Of a stretch of 64,000 nucleotides of DNA, positions 1 through 39,428 are shown in pieces. Under the pieces are notes generated by a model. That model had not been told where the DNA came from. It searched no databases and worked only from the letters and a program-made list of their open reading frames with translations. The position numbers and the translations under genes were made by a program. The DNA comes from Oasisia sp. SBJ-2009 (Eukaryota; Annelida; Polychaeta; Sabellida; Siboglinidae), in NCBI GenBank assembly GCA_964017155.1, contig OZ024861.1, positions 33,311,502 through 33,375,501 of the forward strand, in the 5' to 3' direction. Position 1 is the stretch's first letter. The number at the start of each line of letters is the position of its first letter.

Positions 1-1893
1 TCGGTCAACCGTTGCCGCGCAGACAGTTGTCTCCGAGTTAGACGAATCTGGACAAGCGGTCCGCGAAGTCTTACTGGGACACTGCGCCAACGGCGACTTT
101 CAAAACAGTGGTCAGTATTTACGTTAGAATCTCGATCTCTTCGACTGTTCTACTGCTTGACCACAACTAAATTATCGCGGTCAATATTAAGCGTCCACCG
201 GAACGAGATCACACCTGCACTGGCGGTGGTGCATGAAGACAACAGCTAGACGTCTAAAACAAACAACACGGATGCGGTCAGCTCGTGATCGAACTCTACC
301 GTCAGCAAGAACCCGTGTCTTTCTGTTTGTGACCTAGTTACTTGGACATACCTTGCGTGACTAAACGTCTCGTGATGACCGAAGGTGATGCCCGACGCGG
401 AATGAGGACACTCTGGATGACCGCGTCTCTGTCCACATTACGTAACTTTCATAAGGACCGTCGATGCGTCTTGGCTCAGCCAAAATTTACTTTGGCGACA
501 TCGCCGTAGTGCAGCACAATCACGTTCAATTTAAGTCACGACAATGGAAATTCCCTAATAAAAATGAACCGACGGAAGCATGAAAAAAATTACAATATTC
601 ATTGATGGTTGAACGGTAAGTTGGTTGGAAACTTTCATAAGGGCCGCCTTGTTTTTTGGCTTAGTCAGAATTTACTTGGCGACATCATTATAGCACTGGA
701 CAACAATCACGTTCGTATAAATTAAGCAACGACGATGGAAATTCCCTAATAAAAATCGAAGATGTGACGCTAGCATGAGAAAAAATATAACGATATTCAT
801 TGATGGTTGAGCGGTAAGTTGACTCGAACGTGTCAGTCGTTGTGCAAATGACTACAGTTTTTACAGATGTCTAATGTCTACCCGTTACTCAAAGTGAGGT
901 TGAAAGTTTGGTGTGAAGAAGCCGTCTGTCTTGCAAAACATGTATTTTGCTGCACAAGAACGCGAATTTAGCAGAGTTTGTGACGCGATAACATATGCAG
1001 TCAATGGTGGGAGTCTAGTTGTTTCAGAACTAAACCACCATGCACCTGTGACGGATTATGTCATATAATAATAATTATTGTTATAATGATTATAATGCTA
1101 CGTCCGGGTTTTGAAACTATAGCGATGCGATGGCATAGCACGCGGGTGACAGGCGGGTGTTCCATTTTCGTAAACTTGCGTAACATTTTGTTTCTTACCA
1201 TAATTTTATCATAAATATAATTATAAGCACAATTAACCGCATTGATTTGCCGATTTCGGTTCATTCCAATAAGGGCCAACGCGACCCGTGACTCCGGGCA
1301 AGTGTTCTGTGTGATTTCTTAACATGGATTTGATTTCACGGGTGACCGCTTTGGAAACGTGACCGCTTCTTGAACTGCCGTCACAGCGGGCGACGATTTG
1401 GTTCCAGAGTAGCAGGCCAATATGTAATTCTACGCAACATGCTCATTGTGAATCGCGCAGAATAAATCGACCCCATCTCGCTTGACCCGCCGATTTACAC
1501 GTGTGTGTGATTCATATTTATAGAGTGCCTCTTGTGCTCTATCTGTGTCATACTGACCCATACTAACACCGCGACATTGGCACAAATTACTCGACCGTGA
1601 CTGTTTGATAAGATATATAGGTTAACCCCAGCGGATATTGTAGATAAACGCAATGTTACTCCAGTGCGATTAACTCGTAATCGATGTAGGTTCTTCACTG
1701 GAGCGCTCCGTGTTGAAGATATGTCGTCACTTTGCAGAGCTGAGATGTCATTCTCGTGACTTGTGGACGAAACCGTCTGCCTCTTTGGTGTTATTCGTGT
1801 GAACAAGCCAGTGGGACATTCACCGTTGAGAAAACAAGTTCAACACAAAGACACAAGTGACATCGCAGGTAGTCAGACGGCGCACTCAGCGAG
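1..1893. other. Upstream region without a recognised gene
   Basis: No recognisable exon is seen on either strand. Short open frames exist (for example a 103-codon one on the minus strand at 1495-1806) but show no family resemblance. The stretch is of ordinary complexity apart from a diverged tandem duplication at 444-823. The last few hundred bases should contain the UCP promoter and 5' UTR, but no TATA box or other core element can be assigned with confidence. Confidence 0.5.
444..823. repeat. Diverged tandem duplication, two copies of about 190 bp
   Basis: Copy A (about 444-629) and copy B (about 630-823) share a start (AACTTTCATAAGG), a middle block (GGAAATTCCCTAATAAAAAT) and an end (TTCATTGATGGTTGA, then CGGTAAGTTG). 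They differ by many substitutions and small indels. It may be part of a longer satellite or an old transposon terminus. Confidence 0.75.
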
Positions 1894-6179
<4,286 letters not shown>

Positions 6180-7683
6180 TGCAGCAAGTGCACTTCAACC
6201 GTGAGCGTACCAAGTGAAGCATGACGTGACAACGCTGCAAGGAGGTGTGCTTTTCTGAGTACATACACAGCGGTTTTGCCATCACAGGATCATGTGAAAA
6301 CTATCAAACCGTCACCTGGTGTTCATCAGTAAGAGAGACCCAGGGTGTCTGGTTGTTAGGCAAAGCTGGAGTCATTACCAGCAAAAGACAGAGATGGTTT
6401 GCTGGTCCGGCAAATGTTAATCGTTGAGGCATCATCGGGATAAACAATCATATAGACCCGAGAAACCAACACGGTGTCACACGAACACACATTTAATGTA
6501 AATATATACAGACGCACAAGTGTAACAGGTATAATGATGGAACACTATGTATAATATCTACTGACAGATAACAATGCTTCAGTGTCCTTGGAATGTTTCT
6601 GAATCTGATATTACAGTAGATCAACAGGCCCAGACAAACCTGATCACTGCAGTTCTACGTAAACCCAGATTTGAGACTGGTAGAACCGGTGTAATCCGGA
6701 ACGCAAGACAAACGCAGTGTTCTCGTTTACATCGACTCTAGCTGATTGGGATAAACAGGTATCTAGATCAACATCACATCAGTCATTCACAAGTCCATGG
6801 TCTGACCATTCCATTTGAGGTGAATAGTGGACAGTGATTTGATCTCTGTGTCCGCGATCTAGATAGTTGGACACGTGTTTGTTATATTATATATATATAT
6901 ATATACAATGTAACCCTGAGACGTCTATGTAAACACTGTTAATGTATTACAATATATGTCTATGTAAACACTGTTAATGTATTATAATATATGTATAATT
7001 AAAAATTATCATAATACTAGCAATCACGTTCTATGTCAGCTTGCTTGTCTGATAGCTGCCAATTTGTGTGGTAATCAGTATCAATATAATTAAGCTAAAC
7101 TTTATAGCCTATATTTGAGATAAAACAAACATACATTGTCATAGATGCCCTCATTATTATTAACGTATTTTATTACACACATCACACACATAAGCAAACT
7201 AGGTAAAAGGTCACGCCCAAATACAGGCGGTCGTAGCACAATGTGACATTACGTTAACTTGTGGACTTTATCAGTTACCTGGGGTAATTAATGACATTTC
7301 AATCTCTGAACAATCTTTGATTCTCACACATTAGTCAGATTACATGTATAACAATAACCCGAGGTATTACAGCTCTAGTAGTACCTGAGGTACTACAGTT
7401 CTAGGTAATTTTGGAGGTATACATGTAGTCGAACTAATCTTGAATTAAGCAGCTGCATTTCCTTAATATACAAGCAATATTTGCAAACATTTGTAGACAA
7501 AATTAGTGTTATCATCAAGATTTTTCTGTTAGTATAAATTACTCTGGACCCAACTCCTACACAGTGGTTTATATTCAGGCTTTCACTATCAGGGGTCATT
7601 GTCCTGCTATAGACAACAAGTACACACAGTACACTGGCCTCTCAACTAAGCAGGTATACGTTAAGATAACAATAACAGCAGGA
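6180..7683. other. Intergenic region downstream of UCP
   Basis: AT-rich DNA between the UCP stop codon and the 39-bp satellite; it should hold the UCP 3' UTR. No further exon is recognised. It contains a short (TA)n at about 6885-6904 and a tandem pair of about 45 bp with the core TATGTAAACACTGTTAATG at about 6920-6995. Confidence 0.5.
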
Positions 7684-9252
7684 ATGGACCCAAGTCACAA
7701 TGACACAGCAAAAATGCTACCAAGTCACAATGATAACTATGACACAGCAATAATGCTACCAAGTCACAATGATAACTGTGACACAGCAAGAATGCTACCA
7801 AGTCACAATGATAACTATGACACAGCAATAATGCTACCAAGTCACACTGATAACTATGACACAGTAATAATGCTACCAAGTCACAATGATAACTATGTCA
7901 CAGCAAAAATGCTACCAAGTCACAATGATAACTATGTCACAGCAAGAATGCTACCAAGTCACAATGATAACTATGACACAGCAAGAATGCTACCAAGTCA
8001 CAATGATAACTATGTCACAGCAAGAATGCTACCAAGTCACAATGATAACTATGTCACAGCAAGAATGCTACCAAGTCACAATGATAACTATGTCACAGCA
8101 AGAATGCTACCAAGTCACAATGATAACTATGTCACAGCAAGAATGCTACCAAGTCACAATGATAACTATGTCACAGCAATAATGCTACCAAGTCACACTG
8201 ATAACTATGACACAACAAGAATGCTACCAAGTCACAATGATAACTATGTCACAGCAAAAATGCTACCAAGTCACAATGATAACTATGAGTCTATGACAGC
8301 AAGAATGCTACCAAGTCACAATGATAACTATGACACAGCAAGAATGCTACCAAGTCACAATGATAACTATGACACAGCAAGAATGCTACCAAGTCACAAT
8401 AATAACTATGTCACAGCAAAAATGCTACCAAGTCACAATGATAACTATGAGTCTATGACAGCAAGAATGCTACCAAGTCACAATGATAACTATGACACAG
8501 CAAGAATGCTACCAAGTCACAATGATAACTATGTCACAGCAAGAATGCTACCAAGTCACAATGATAACTATGACACAGCAAGAATGCTACCAAGTCACAA
8601 TGATAACTATGACACAGCAAGAATGCTACCAAGTCACAATGATAACTATGAGTCTATGACAGCAAGAATGCTACCAAGTCACAATGATAACTATGACACA
8701 GCAAGAATGCTACCAAGTCACAATGATAACTATGAGTCTATGACAGCAAGAATGCTACCAAGTCACAATGATAACTATGACACAGCAAGAATGCTACCAA
8801 GTCACAATGATAACTATGACACAGCAAGAATGCTACCAAGTCACAATGATAACTATGACACAGCAAGAATGCTACCAAGTCACAATGATAACTATGACAC
8901 AGCAAGAATGCTACCAAGTCACAATGATAACTATGAGTCTATGACAGCAAGAATGCTACCAAGTCACAATGATAACTATGACACAGCAAGAATGCTACCA
9001 AGTCACAATGATAACTATGAGTCTATGACAGCAAGAATGCTACCAAGTCACAGTGATAACTATGACACAGCAAGAATGCTACCAAGTCACAATGATAACT
9101 ATGACACAGCAAGAATGCTACCAAGTCACAATGATAACTATGAGTCTATGACAGCAAGAATGCTACCAAGTCACAATGATAACTTTGATGCAGCAAGAAT
9201 CCACCCAAATCACAGTAATAGCTATGTCTCAACTACGAATGCTATCAGATGA
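7684..9252 (+). repeat. 39-bp minisatellite (about 37 units) with an unbroken 522-codon frame
   Basis: Units of 39 bp, with the consensus containing GATAACTATGACACAGC and AAGAATGCTACCAAGTCAC, alternate with a 45-bp variant carrying GAGTCTATGACAGC. Because both lengths are multiples of three, one plus-strand frame stays open from an ATG at 7684 to a stop at 9252. It encodes 13- or 15-residue repeats of the type MLPSHNDNYDTAR. The 45-bp variant puts a stop codon in a second frame but not in this one. The array lies between two convergent genes, and I see no introns, conserved domain or signal peptide. I treat it as satellite DNA; coding is possible but unproven. Confidence 0.9.
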
Positions 9253-9904
9253 GTTACAATGGTAACAATTAACTATGCATGAATGCTATGTAGCTAACTG
9301 GTTCTCATAATAATACACCAAATATATGGCTACATTTGCACTGTGTCATCCATGTTTCTGCAATATTTGGCACCATAATAGTATATAGTACGCACAAACT
9401 CACAATTTTGAAGCCCCAATTTATATGCACTTTACATATAATATTTATAGAGGGAGAAGTCCAACAAATATCAACTCTGCCCCAGTCCAACTGTGGGATC
9501 AACAATTATTTCAAACACTCATCTACTGCCACAAAGTATACATCTTCTCATCACAGGTCATACTACATTGCAAGAGGCACAGTTAAATCACAGTCAGTCA
9601 GAATCATGTACAAAAACCGTGTATATATCTCAGTAGTACGTGTGCCTACAGCATTAAGATGAGGACACTTTCATGGATGCATACCGACAAGTCCAGGTAA
9701 TTCTAAACACAAGGGAAGGGCATGATGCTAAATATCACTGGTTTCATTTAGTGTCACACACATTTTGAAGATGGCCCATAATATCCGCAATGTTCCTTAA
9801 TATCTGAGACGACCCCCGACTATTTGAGACGACTCCAGAATACTTGAGGTGGCCCACAAATTTTTGAGACAGACCACAACATCTGCGACGGCCCCCAAAC
9901 GTCA
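9253..9904. other. Intergenic region / probable NADSYN1 3' UTR
   Basis: No exon is recognised. The segment at about 9775-9898, just after the NADSYN1 stop codon on the minus strand, holds about four degenerate copies of a unit of roughly 29 bp (core TTGAGACGACCCCC / CTGCGACGGCCCCC), so the start of the 3' UTR is itself repetitive. Confidence 0.5.
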
Positions 9905-32634
<22,730 letters not shown>

Positions 32635-32920
32635 TTTGTCGAAGCGGCGAATGGGCGAAGCGAACTTTGCTGCTTCAGAAAACGAAACGACTATCACGCA
32701 GCAAGAATTTGTAATAAAATTACAAACTAAAAATGAAATTTTACTTTTTCAAACTAAACTACATAATCAAATAGAACAGTAATGCTCTTTCACTCGACGT
32801 CGATTTTTTATTTTTCATTTTGTGCTGTAGAAAACTAGTTCCGTTTCTGCGCCAGGGGCCACTTCCTGTTTACATTTCGTTGATTTCTGCCCATTTCTGC
32901 TGTCAGTGTCAGTTACAGAA
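32635..32920. promoter_or_regulatory. Shared 286-bp region between the NADSYN1 and SVIP start codons
   Basis: The two genes diverge from here, so both promoters and 5' UTRs must fit in at most 286 bp unless an upstream non-coding exon exists. A palindromic CGACGTCG (CRE/ATF-like core GACGTC) occurs at about 32795-32802. No TATA box is obvious on either side. Confidence 0.6.
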
Positions 32921-35900
32921 ATGGGAATCTGTCTGCCTTGTTTGAATGGTTCAAGTGAAGACTATGACGGCTTACAACCAGACCCGGTAATATTTAACTT
33001 AATGCCATCCAGTATGCTATAAAATACTGCCAGTACCCATTTTATTATATATAAACAAACTGTACAGCCTGTAACTGTGTAAGTGTAGCCAGTGTACTGT
33101 AGGCTGTACTGCAGCATGCATGGGCCATGCCCATGGGCATGGCTACGTACTATAGCTGCCTAACCCGACCTATAGAGCTAGAGTCTAGCCTAGTGATTAT
33201 GCCGGCTAGTGGAGGGCACTTATGTACAAGTCGGACCCACCTCAATTTTGCCATTATAACTGTATTTTTGCCAACATTTGATACTTGATTTTGTTAATTC
33301 AATCAATTTATTTATAGACAATTATAATCATCTTGCGCATATTTATGTTTTATTAACAGCGCATCTTGGCAGACTTTTGAGGTCGAAAAGACAGCACGGT
33401 CGGCATAAACAAATTGTTTATCGCTCATTCCATGTGCACAGCGCAGTAACACATGCACCGCTGCGCTTGCGACTGGCACAAATCGCGCTGTCTTTTCGAC
33501 CTCAAAAGTATGCCAAGACGCGCTGTTTATAAAACATAAATATGCGCAAGATGATTATAATTGATTGAGTTAACAAAATAAAATATCAAATGTTGGCAAA
33601 AATACAGTTATAATAGCAAAATTGAGGTGGGTCCGACTTGTACATAAGTGCCTAGTGGAGTTTAGTCAATCTACTAGGCCTAGTCGCAATGCTCCAACCG
33701 CTTGGTTGCAGTGCAACCATTTAATGCATCAGCAGGATGTAACAGGGTGGTCACAATGTTCAGCATCTGGCTGGAATGGAATGCTTCACATGGACTTGGT
33801 GATTTAAGTGTTTTAGTTAGTAAATAACTAATTATCTATTATAAAACATAGGCCTAATGGTAACTGACATATATTATAGTAATGATAGTTAGTATAACTA
33901 TAAGTATAACATCAACATGCAGGATGCCATTATACCTTTCCTTAGCTAGGATACCTTAGGATGGTTCTGATCGTAGGATTCTCTATGACTATGTTGAATG
34001 TTCCTCTATGATCAGTTCTTAATTGTCTGAGTCTTAAGTATAAGATCACATGTTCTGGTTCTATGATTATTTATTCTTAACGGTGCTTCATTGTCATACA
34101 CAATATCCTGAGTAGACTAGAATTTGTCAGTTGGGTTTTAAATTATTCAAATGATTTTGCTGATATACCATTGTTTCATGCATGGATTCTATTCCATGGT
34201 TCAGTAACTCTGATTCTAGTGATTTTGCTGATACCACTGTTTCAGGGAGACTGTTCCATGATTCGGTAACTCTAATTCAAACTATTTTTTTCTTAAGCTC
34301 TTTGGGTGAATAATTGTAGAGAGCATCCCCTATTTCAAGTTCTTTGTGACATTTTATTATTTCTTAAAAGGTTTGGTGCAGATTTATATACATTGCATGG
34401 TTTGACAATAGTGAAATCACTGTGGCATTCCAACAAAAAGTGGTGCTTTGCTACTGTGCCGTTGGAGCATTGTGACTATACACTGTAGGTTTAGGACATT
34501 CAGACACTGGTGCATTCTGACTATTATCCGTAATTAGCCCTACGATGCACTAATAGTTGTAGTAGCAGTCCTTGATTTACCTCATAAAATCTTTCCTAGG
34601 TCTACTTAGTAGTCAAGCAGTTGCAGAGGAAGTGAGTAAGTTGCTGACTCGTGTAATCCTCCACCCTGTTTCATAGATACTTGTCAATGTATGTGACCGT
34701 TAAACTAGTTGGCGCTTGTGGACGACAAAACTGCACATTTTGCAATTGCAAGTCTATATATATTGATTCCAATAATTAAGTATCCGTCATGTGAAAGAAT
34801 ACATTCATAAATACAGTCTAGAATGTAATTTGCTTATCTTCTTGTTCACAATTTTGTGGTTTAACTTAGAAAGTAAATAAAAATGTTATGGTTATAAAGC
34901 TAATAGGTTAAAGGGATACTCCAGTCAGTGAGAGGTTCACAGTATTAACTTACATATGTATGCTATATTGGTTGTGCCTAGTAACTGTGCACAAAGATCG
35001 TTAATAAACATATAGTTTATTGGTATCAAAAACATGCTATCTTAGATTCAGGGCTGCCATCTTGACACTTATGCGCCAGTGACGTAAGCCAAATCATTTA
35101 CGTTACTGGCGCATTGTTGAAAAAGGTAAGGACTGGCAGAAACTTCGCTAATAATTGTGATAGTGACATAAACAATCCGCGACGTGCTGGATACATCAAA
35201 TACCATTGGACAGACATAGGATGTTTGAACGTGCATGCGCCAGTGACAAAAGCGGTTTACGTCATTGGCGCATAAGTCTCAAGATGGCAGCGCCCTGAAT
35301 CCAACATGGAGTGTTTCTGGTACAGTTATACTATAATTAATTGTTTATTAACTATATTTGTGTGTACTATGCACAACCAATATATTATACAGATGTAAGT
35401 AAATGCTGTGAATCTCACTGACTGGAGTAGTTAAGAGAAAATAGTGTACATAATTATTATGGTTTGTGCTCGCATACACAGGAGACGAGACGAGCCCAGC
35501 AAGCGGCCGCCGCTGAGCAGCGCATAAAGGCACAGGAGGGGCGGGGCGTGAAGGACCCGGGGGCAGTGAAGAGGAAGCAACAGAGACAGGAGGACTTGGA
35601 AAAGAAGGCTGCGGAGACACCCGATGATGGCAAAGGACTCCAGGTGAGTCACTCGCGGGGTCATCTTGCTGGGGTTGAGTTGTTGTCTACCTGTGTGGTC
35701 TCAAGTCTGGGTGGTCTCATTTGGTTGTCTCACTGTGTCATAATTATAAAAATACAAAGTTAATTTATAATTGTATTTAATTTATTTATTTCAACAACTT
35801 AACTTATTATTTAACTTATTTTAACCTATTTATTTAACTTATTTATTTAGCTTATATTTATATATGTATTTGCATATTTTGTTGTCGTTGTTAGCTTGTC

Positions 35901-37635
35901 TCAGTCATCTGCATGTCTAATTGTACAAAGTTAATTTATAATTGCATATAACTTATTTATTTTAGTAACTGAACTTATTATTTAACTTATTTTAACCTAT
36001 TTATTTAACTTATTTATTTAGCTTATATTTATATATGTATTTACATATTTTGTTGTCGTTGTTATCTTGTCTCACTGTCATCTGCATGTCTAATTGTATA
36101 AAGTTAATTTATAATTGTATATAACTTATTTATTTTAATAACTTAACTTATTATTTAACTTATTTTAACTTACTTATTTAACTTATTTATGTAAATTATA
36201 TTTATGTGTGTATTTACATATTTGGTTGTCATTGTTAGCACCTTTGAGCAGGTTTCTAACCCCGAAATATGACACTTTACAAATGTTTCCAAATAAATAA
36301 ATCTGGGTCACACTGGGTCATCTCATTGGGTGGTCTCAATATATTACCTCACTGGGTGGTCTTGCTGTGGTGGTCTCTCTGGTGTCTTCCCGTTATAGCT
36401 ACCTCCCGTTATAGCTACTTTTTCTTCCTGTTGTGGCTATTAATTAAGTTTGACAGTTGAACTAGTCGCGTTATAGCTACTTGTCTATTTCACCATTTTA
36501 CAATGAAACAAGATAAGCCTAGGGAGCATTAACTATTTCACCTCCATCCAGCTGATGTCCATGAGGGGTGGATGGCTTTGGTATAAGTGTCTCCCACTGA
36601 GAAATTTCCACAAAGTCAAGTGATAATTTTAACGAGTACTTTGTGGAGACATGGCATGGTGATGATTCAAAGATCTTCATGGACATGTGGAATGTCTACA
36701 CAGAAACTGACAAATGAATAAAATAACCATGTTGAGGATGGAATTCCAAGTTTGCGAAAGTGGTGGGGAAACTCCATCCCAACATTTTCCAGTTCATGGT
36801 TGCTAAACATAACACTGTCGTCACACCACCATCTAACAAGAATAATTGATGACTTTCATTCCTTTTTGATAAATGCAATTCTGTACCCAATACAATTAAT
36901 GTAGTTACCTATGGAGAAAAAAAATCCACAAGTGTTTTATGGTATATTTTCCATTTCAAATAACTGATAGTTACATTTATATATAATTCTTATGCCTGTT
37001 AAAATGTGTCCTTCATTAATACATTTCATGTAGAAATCTTATAGTAATCTGAAACAGTTAATGCTCCCCCTTGCTGTCCCCTCCTGAATTGTGTAATTAA
37101 ATAAGTAGCTATAACGGGACTAGTTTGTCTGTCAAACTTAACGAGTAGCTATAACGGGGAAAACTATAGCTGTAATGGGAAGTAGCTATAACGGGAAGTA
37201 GCTATAATGGGAAACAGCTATACCAGACCTAGACCGTCTCTCTGTGTAGTGATCTCCCTGTGTTGTCATTACCTGATCTCAGTGGGTGGTCTTACTGCCT
37301 GGCACCAAAAGTCTTCTTGTCTTTAACTGTTTTTTAACCAAACTTTATACAGTATAAATTATGCAAGTAACATTTTATAAAAAAAAGTTATATTTGAAGC
37401 AAATATGCATATTAAAACAAGTTACAGCTATATCCTTCTAAAATAAAAATCTGCAGTTTTCTGAGTTATATGCTAATATATCTACACATAACGTTTGCAT
37501 GCAAACTTTTATAATTCGAGAGTACACGTGTACTTCATTAAGCCTGCTTTTGAGTGAATACTAGTAATGAAATTTATGTATAATTTTATGTTAATTTGAC
37601 TATGATAATTTATCTTTCAGTGGCAAGTAGGATAA
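32921..37635 (+). CDS. SVIP: Small VCP/p97-interacting protein
   Basis: A membrane-anchored adaptor that binds the p97/VCP ATPase and, in mammals, inhibits ER-associated degradation. Three coding exons: 32921-32986, 35482-35643 and 37621-37635. Phase is 0 at both junctions, giving 80 residues (human 77). The N-terminus MGICLPC has Gly2 for myristoylation and Cys4 and Cys7 for possible palmitoylation. The VCP-interacting motif R-x5-AA-x2-R is present as R26, A32-A33 and R36. The rest is a Lys/Gln/Glu-rich helix ending in the characteristic GLxW motif (GLQ|WQVG), of which the last four codons form exon 3. The gene diverges from NADSYN1, and its two introns hold three inverted-repeat transposons. 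A poly(A) signal AATAAA at 38229 with GT-rich sequence after it would give a 3' UTR of about 600 bases. Confidence 0.94.
33207..33660. mobile_element. Hairpin MITE with 8-bp target duplication (hAT-like)
   Basis: The element at 33215-33652 (438 bp) is flanked by an exact direct repeat TAGTGGAG (33207-33214 and 33653-33660). Its two arms of about 190 bp are nearly perfect inverted repeats, starting GGCACTTATGTACAAGTCGG and meeting near GAGGTCGAAAAGACAGC, with a loop of about 60-90 bp. The 8-bp duplication points to the hAT superfamily. There is no transposase. SVIP intron 1. Confidence 0.92.
34908..35434. mobile_element. Foldback MITE flanked by TTAA (piggyBac-like)
   Basis: The element at 34912-35430 (519 bp) sits between two TTAA tetramers. 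Long imperfect inverted arms start ACTCCAGTCAGTGAG, share TATTGGTTGTGC, and run to GATTCAGGG..CTGCCATCTTG. An inner inverted repeat around TGCGCCAGTGACGTAA is nested inside. TTAA duplication is typical of piggyBac-type transposition. SVIP intron 1, ending about 50 bp before exon 2. Confidence 0.8.
35752..36235 (+). repeat. Three tandem copies of an AT-rich unit of about 173 bp, SVIP intron 2
   Basis: Each copy runs from AAAGTTAATTTATAATTG through TTTAACTTATTTATTTAG to TGTTGTC(G/A)TTGTTA. Copies start near 35754, 35925 and 36099. The first two are very similar; the third is shortened at its end. Confidence 0.85.
36381..37223. mobile_element. Inverted-repeat transposon with clustered TAGCTATAACGGGA motifs
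   Basis: Left arm (36381-36530) and right arm (37065-37223) are inverted copies. Both contain several TCCCGTTATAGCTAC motifs, then AAGTTTGACAG and, further in, GGGAGCATTAACT(A/G)TTTCA. The core of about 550 bp has no recognisable transposase. Subterminal motif clusters of this kind are seen in several DNA transposon groups; the superfamily is not assigned. SVIP intron 2. Confidence 0.75.
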
Positions 37636-38228
37636 AGGCGCTGTTGGAACCAACCCTGAAGATGAACAATATACAACACTTTTAAGTGTGCTATTGCAGT
37701 TACAACTGTTAACTATACCTCGTATGTGAAGTTGCCTTCTGCCATGTTGCCTATATATCTACGTAACATGTTAATAAGTACCAACAATGCTTATGTGGGC
37801 CTGCAGTCTGTTAAATATACATATATTTTCATATGGTAATTACACCATTTGTAATACATATGTGGTGCAACTTGTGAATGTTAAAAAGTAGATCCTCTGC
37901 ATTACTTACAGATAAGTAACACTTTACACTTGGTTACAAGGTTTCTCAAAGTTTGTTATCAGAAACACATACATATGTCATGGGCTTGCTAGAAATAGTG
38001 ATTCAATGTTACACGTTGGTTTCTGGTTATTGTATGGAGTTAGATAGTTCTTTGTAAAAATGTGTATAGTTTTTTCCTGTATGATGTAAAATAGTTGCTC
38101 TGTAGAATCAGGCTTATTACAAGAATCAGTTTATAATATAATCTGGTAATACCAGTTTTTTTTTGTTATGGACTATGTTCCTGTGTGTTAACTGGACTCC
38201 TGCATGGAAATGTTTGTGTATTTTTGTT

Positions 38229-38234
38229 AATAAA
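38229..38234 (+). terminator. Probable SVIP polyadenylation signal
   Basis: Canonical AATAAA followed about 10-20 bases later by GT-rich sequence (CTTGTTTGTGTGG). It is about 600 bases after the SVIP stop codon and the first clear signal with a GT-rich element. Confidence 0.5.
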
Positions 38235-38293
38235 TATCTTGTTTGTGTGGCATGAGTGTTTGATTTTTTTAACGTGCAGCATTTTCATGTATG

Positions 38294-38340
<47 letters not shown>

Positions 38341-38693
38341 ACATATATATATATATTATTATATAGATGACAACGCACCCAACTTGAAACAGCTTCCTTA
38401 GTGCCGAAATGCTTCGAAAATCCAAGCCCAGTAGTGCAACAAACCACAGATTCAAGCTCAACTCTTCTAATCTCTCCATAGACCAGTACTTATGGACCTG
38501 ACTGAATTACAACAAATTCCAATATAATTTTTCCGTAGTCATATTTTATTGTAAAAAAATAACCAGAGAATGTTTAATAACAAAGAATTTATTTCGGTGG
38601 TTTAAGAACTTGATAAAAACCTTGCAGCAGTGTAAGTAGCAAGTTGCACAACTGACTGGGTTCTCAAGAACTGACAACAAACCAATGTGGACC

Positions 38694-39428
38694 TCTGCAG
38701 TACAAACATGGGGTCAAATACATTGAAATGTATTTATATACAAATACTTTTGAGGGATTCAAATACATTTAAATACAAATACATTGAAAAGTATTTCAAA
38801 TACTTAATTTTCAGGATATATTACTATGTAGTTAAACAAAAAGCAACTCATATATTGAGATATCTAGTTTATAGGCATAATTAGTGTTTTGCTCATATAA
38901 GGACAGGCAGACCAGTGCTAGGGAGTATTGTTATTGTTAACTACATCATAGTGACAACCGACTCAAAAACCTCTATTCACAGAGGTAAAGGCCAAAATTG
39001 TATGTTGTTTGTTGTTAATAAAATGCCTATGTTGCTCTCAGAAGAGATATTGCTATCAACTGCTAGGATAATGCGAGCAAGTGTGACAGCTCAAGTTCAA
39101 AGTCGGCCAGGAAACTAGAATAGCCTGGTGCCAGACTAAAGAAAAAAGGGGATATTGTCAGGTGCTAATCCATTCTCTGCTGTTAATTGTCTTCTTCAGT
39201 AATTAGCACTGTCAGGTGAAGTTGCAGTGAAGGTAATCAGTTTGGCAGGCATTACATGAGCTTGAAACAGAAATGTTGATACTGACAATGTATTTGAAAA
39301 AATCAAATACTTCAGGAAAGTATTTAAATACAAATAGTTTTAATTCCTAAACTTCAAATATAAATACTTTAAAACATATTTAAATACTTTAAACTACAAA
39401 TGTATTTGACTCCATGTCTGCTGCAGTG
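38694..39428. mobile_element. Non-autonomous DNA transposon with imperfect terminal inverted repeats
   Basis: The left end CATGGGGTCAAATACATT and the inverted right end CATGGAGTCAAATACATT are embedded in wider similarity that includes CTGCAG on both sides. Subterminal sequence is packed with AAATACTT / GTATTT motifs in both orientations. No transposase is seen and no convincing target duplication was found. hAT affinity is a guess from the subterminal motifs. Confidence 0.6.
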
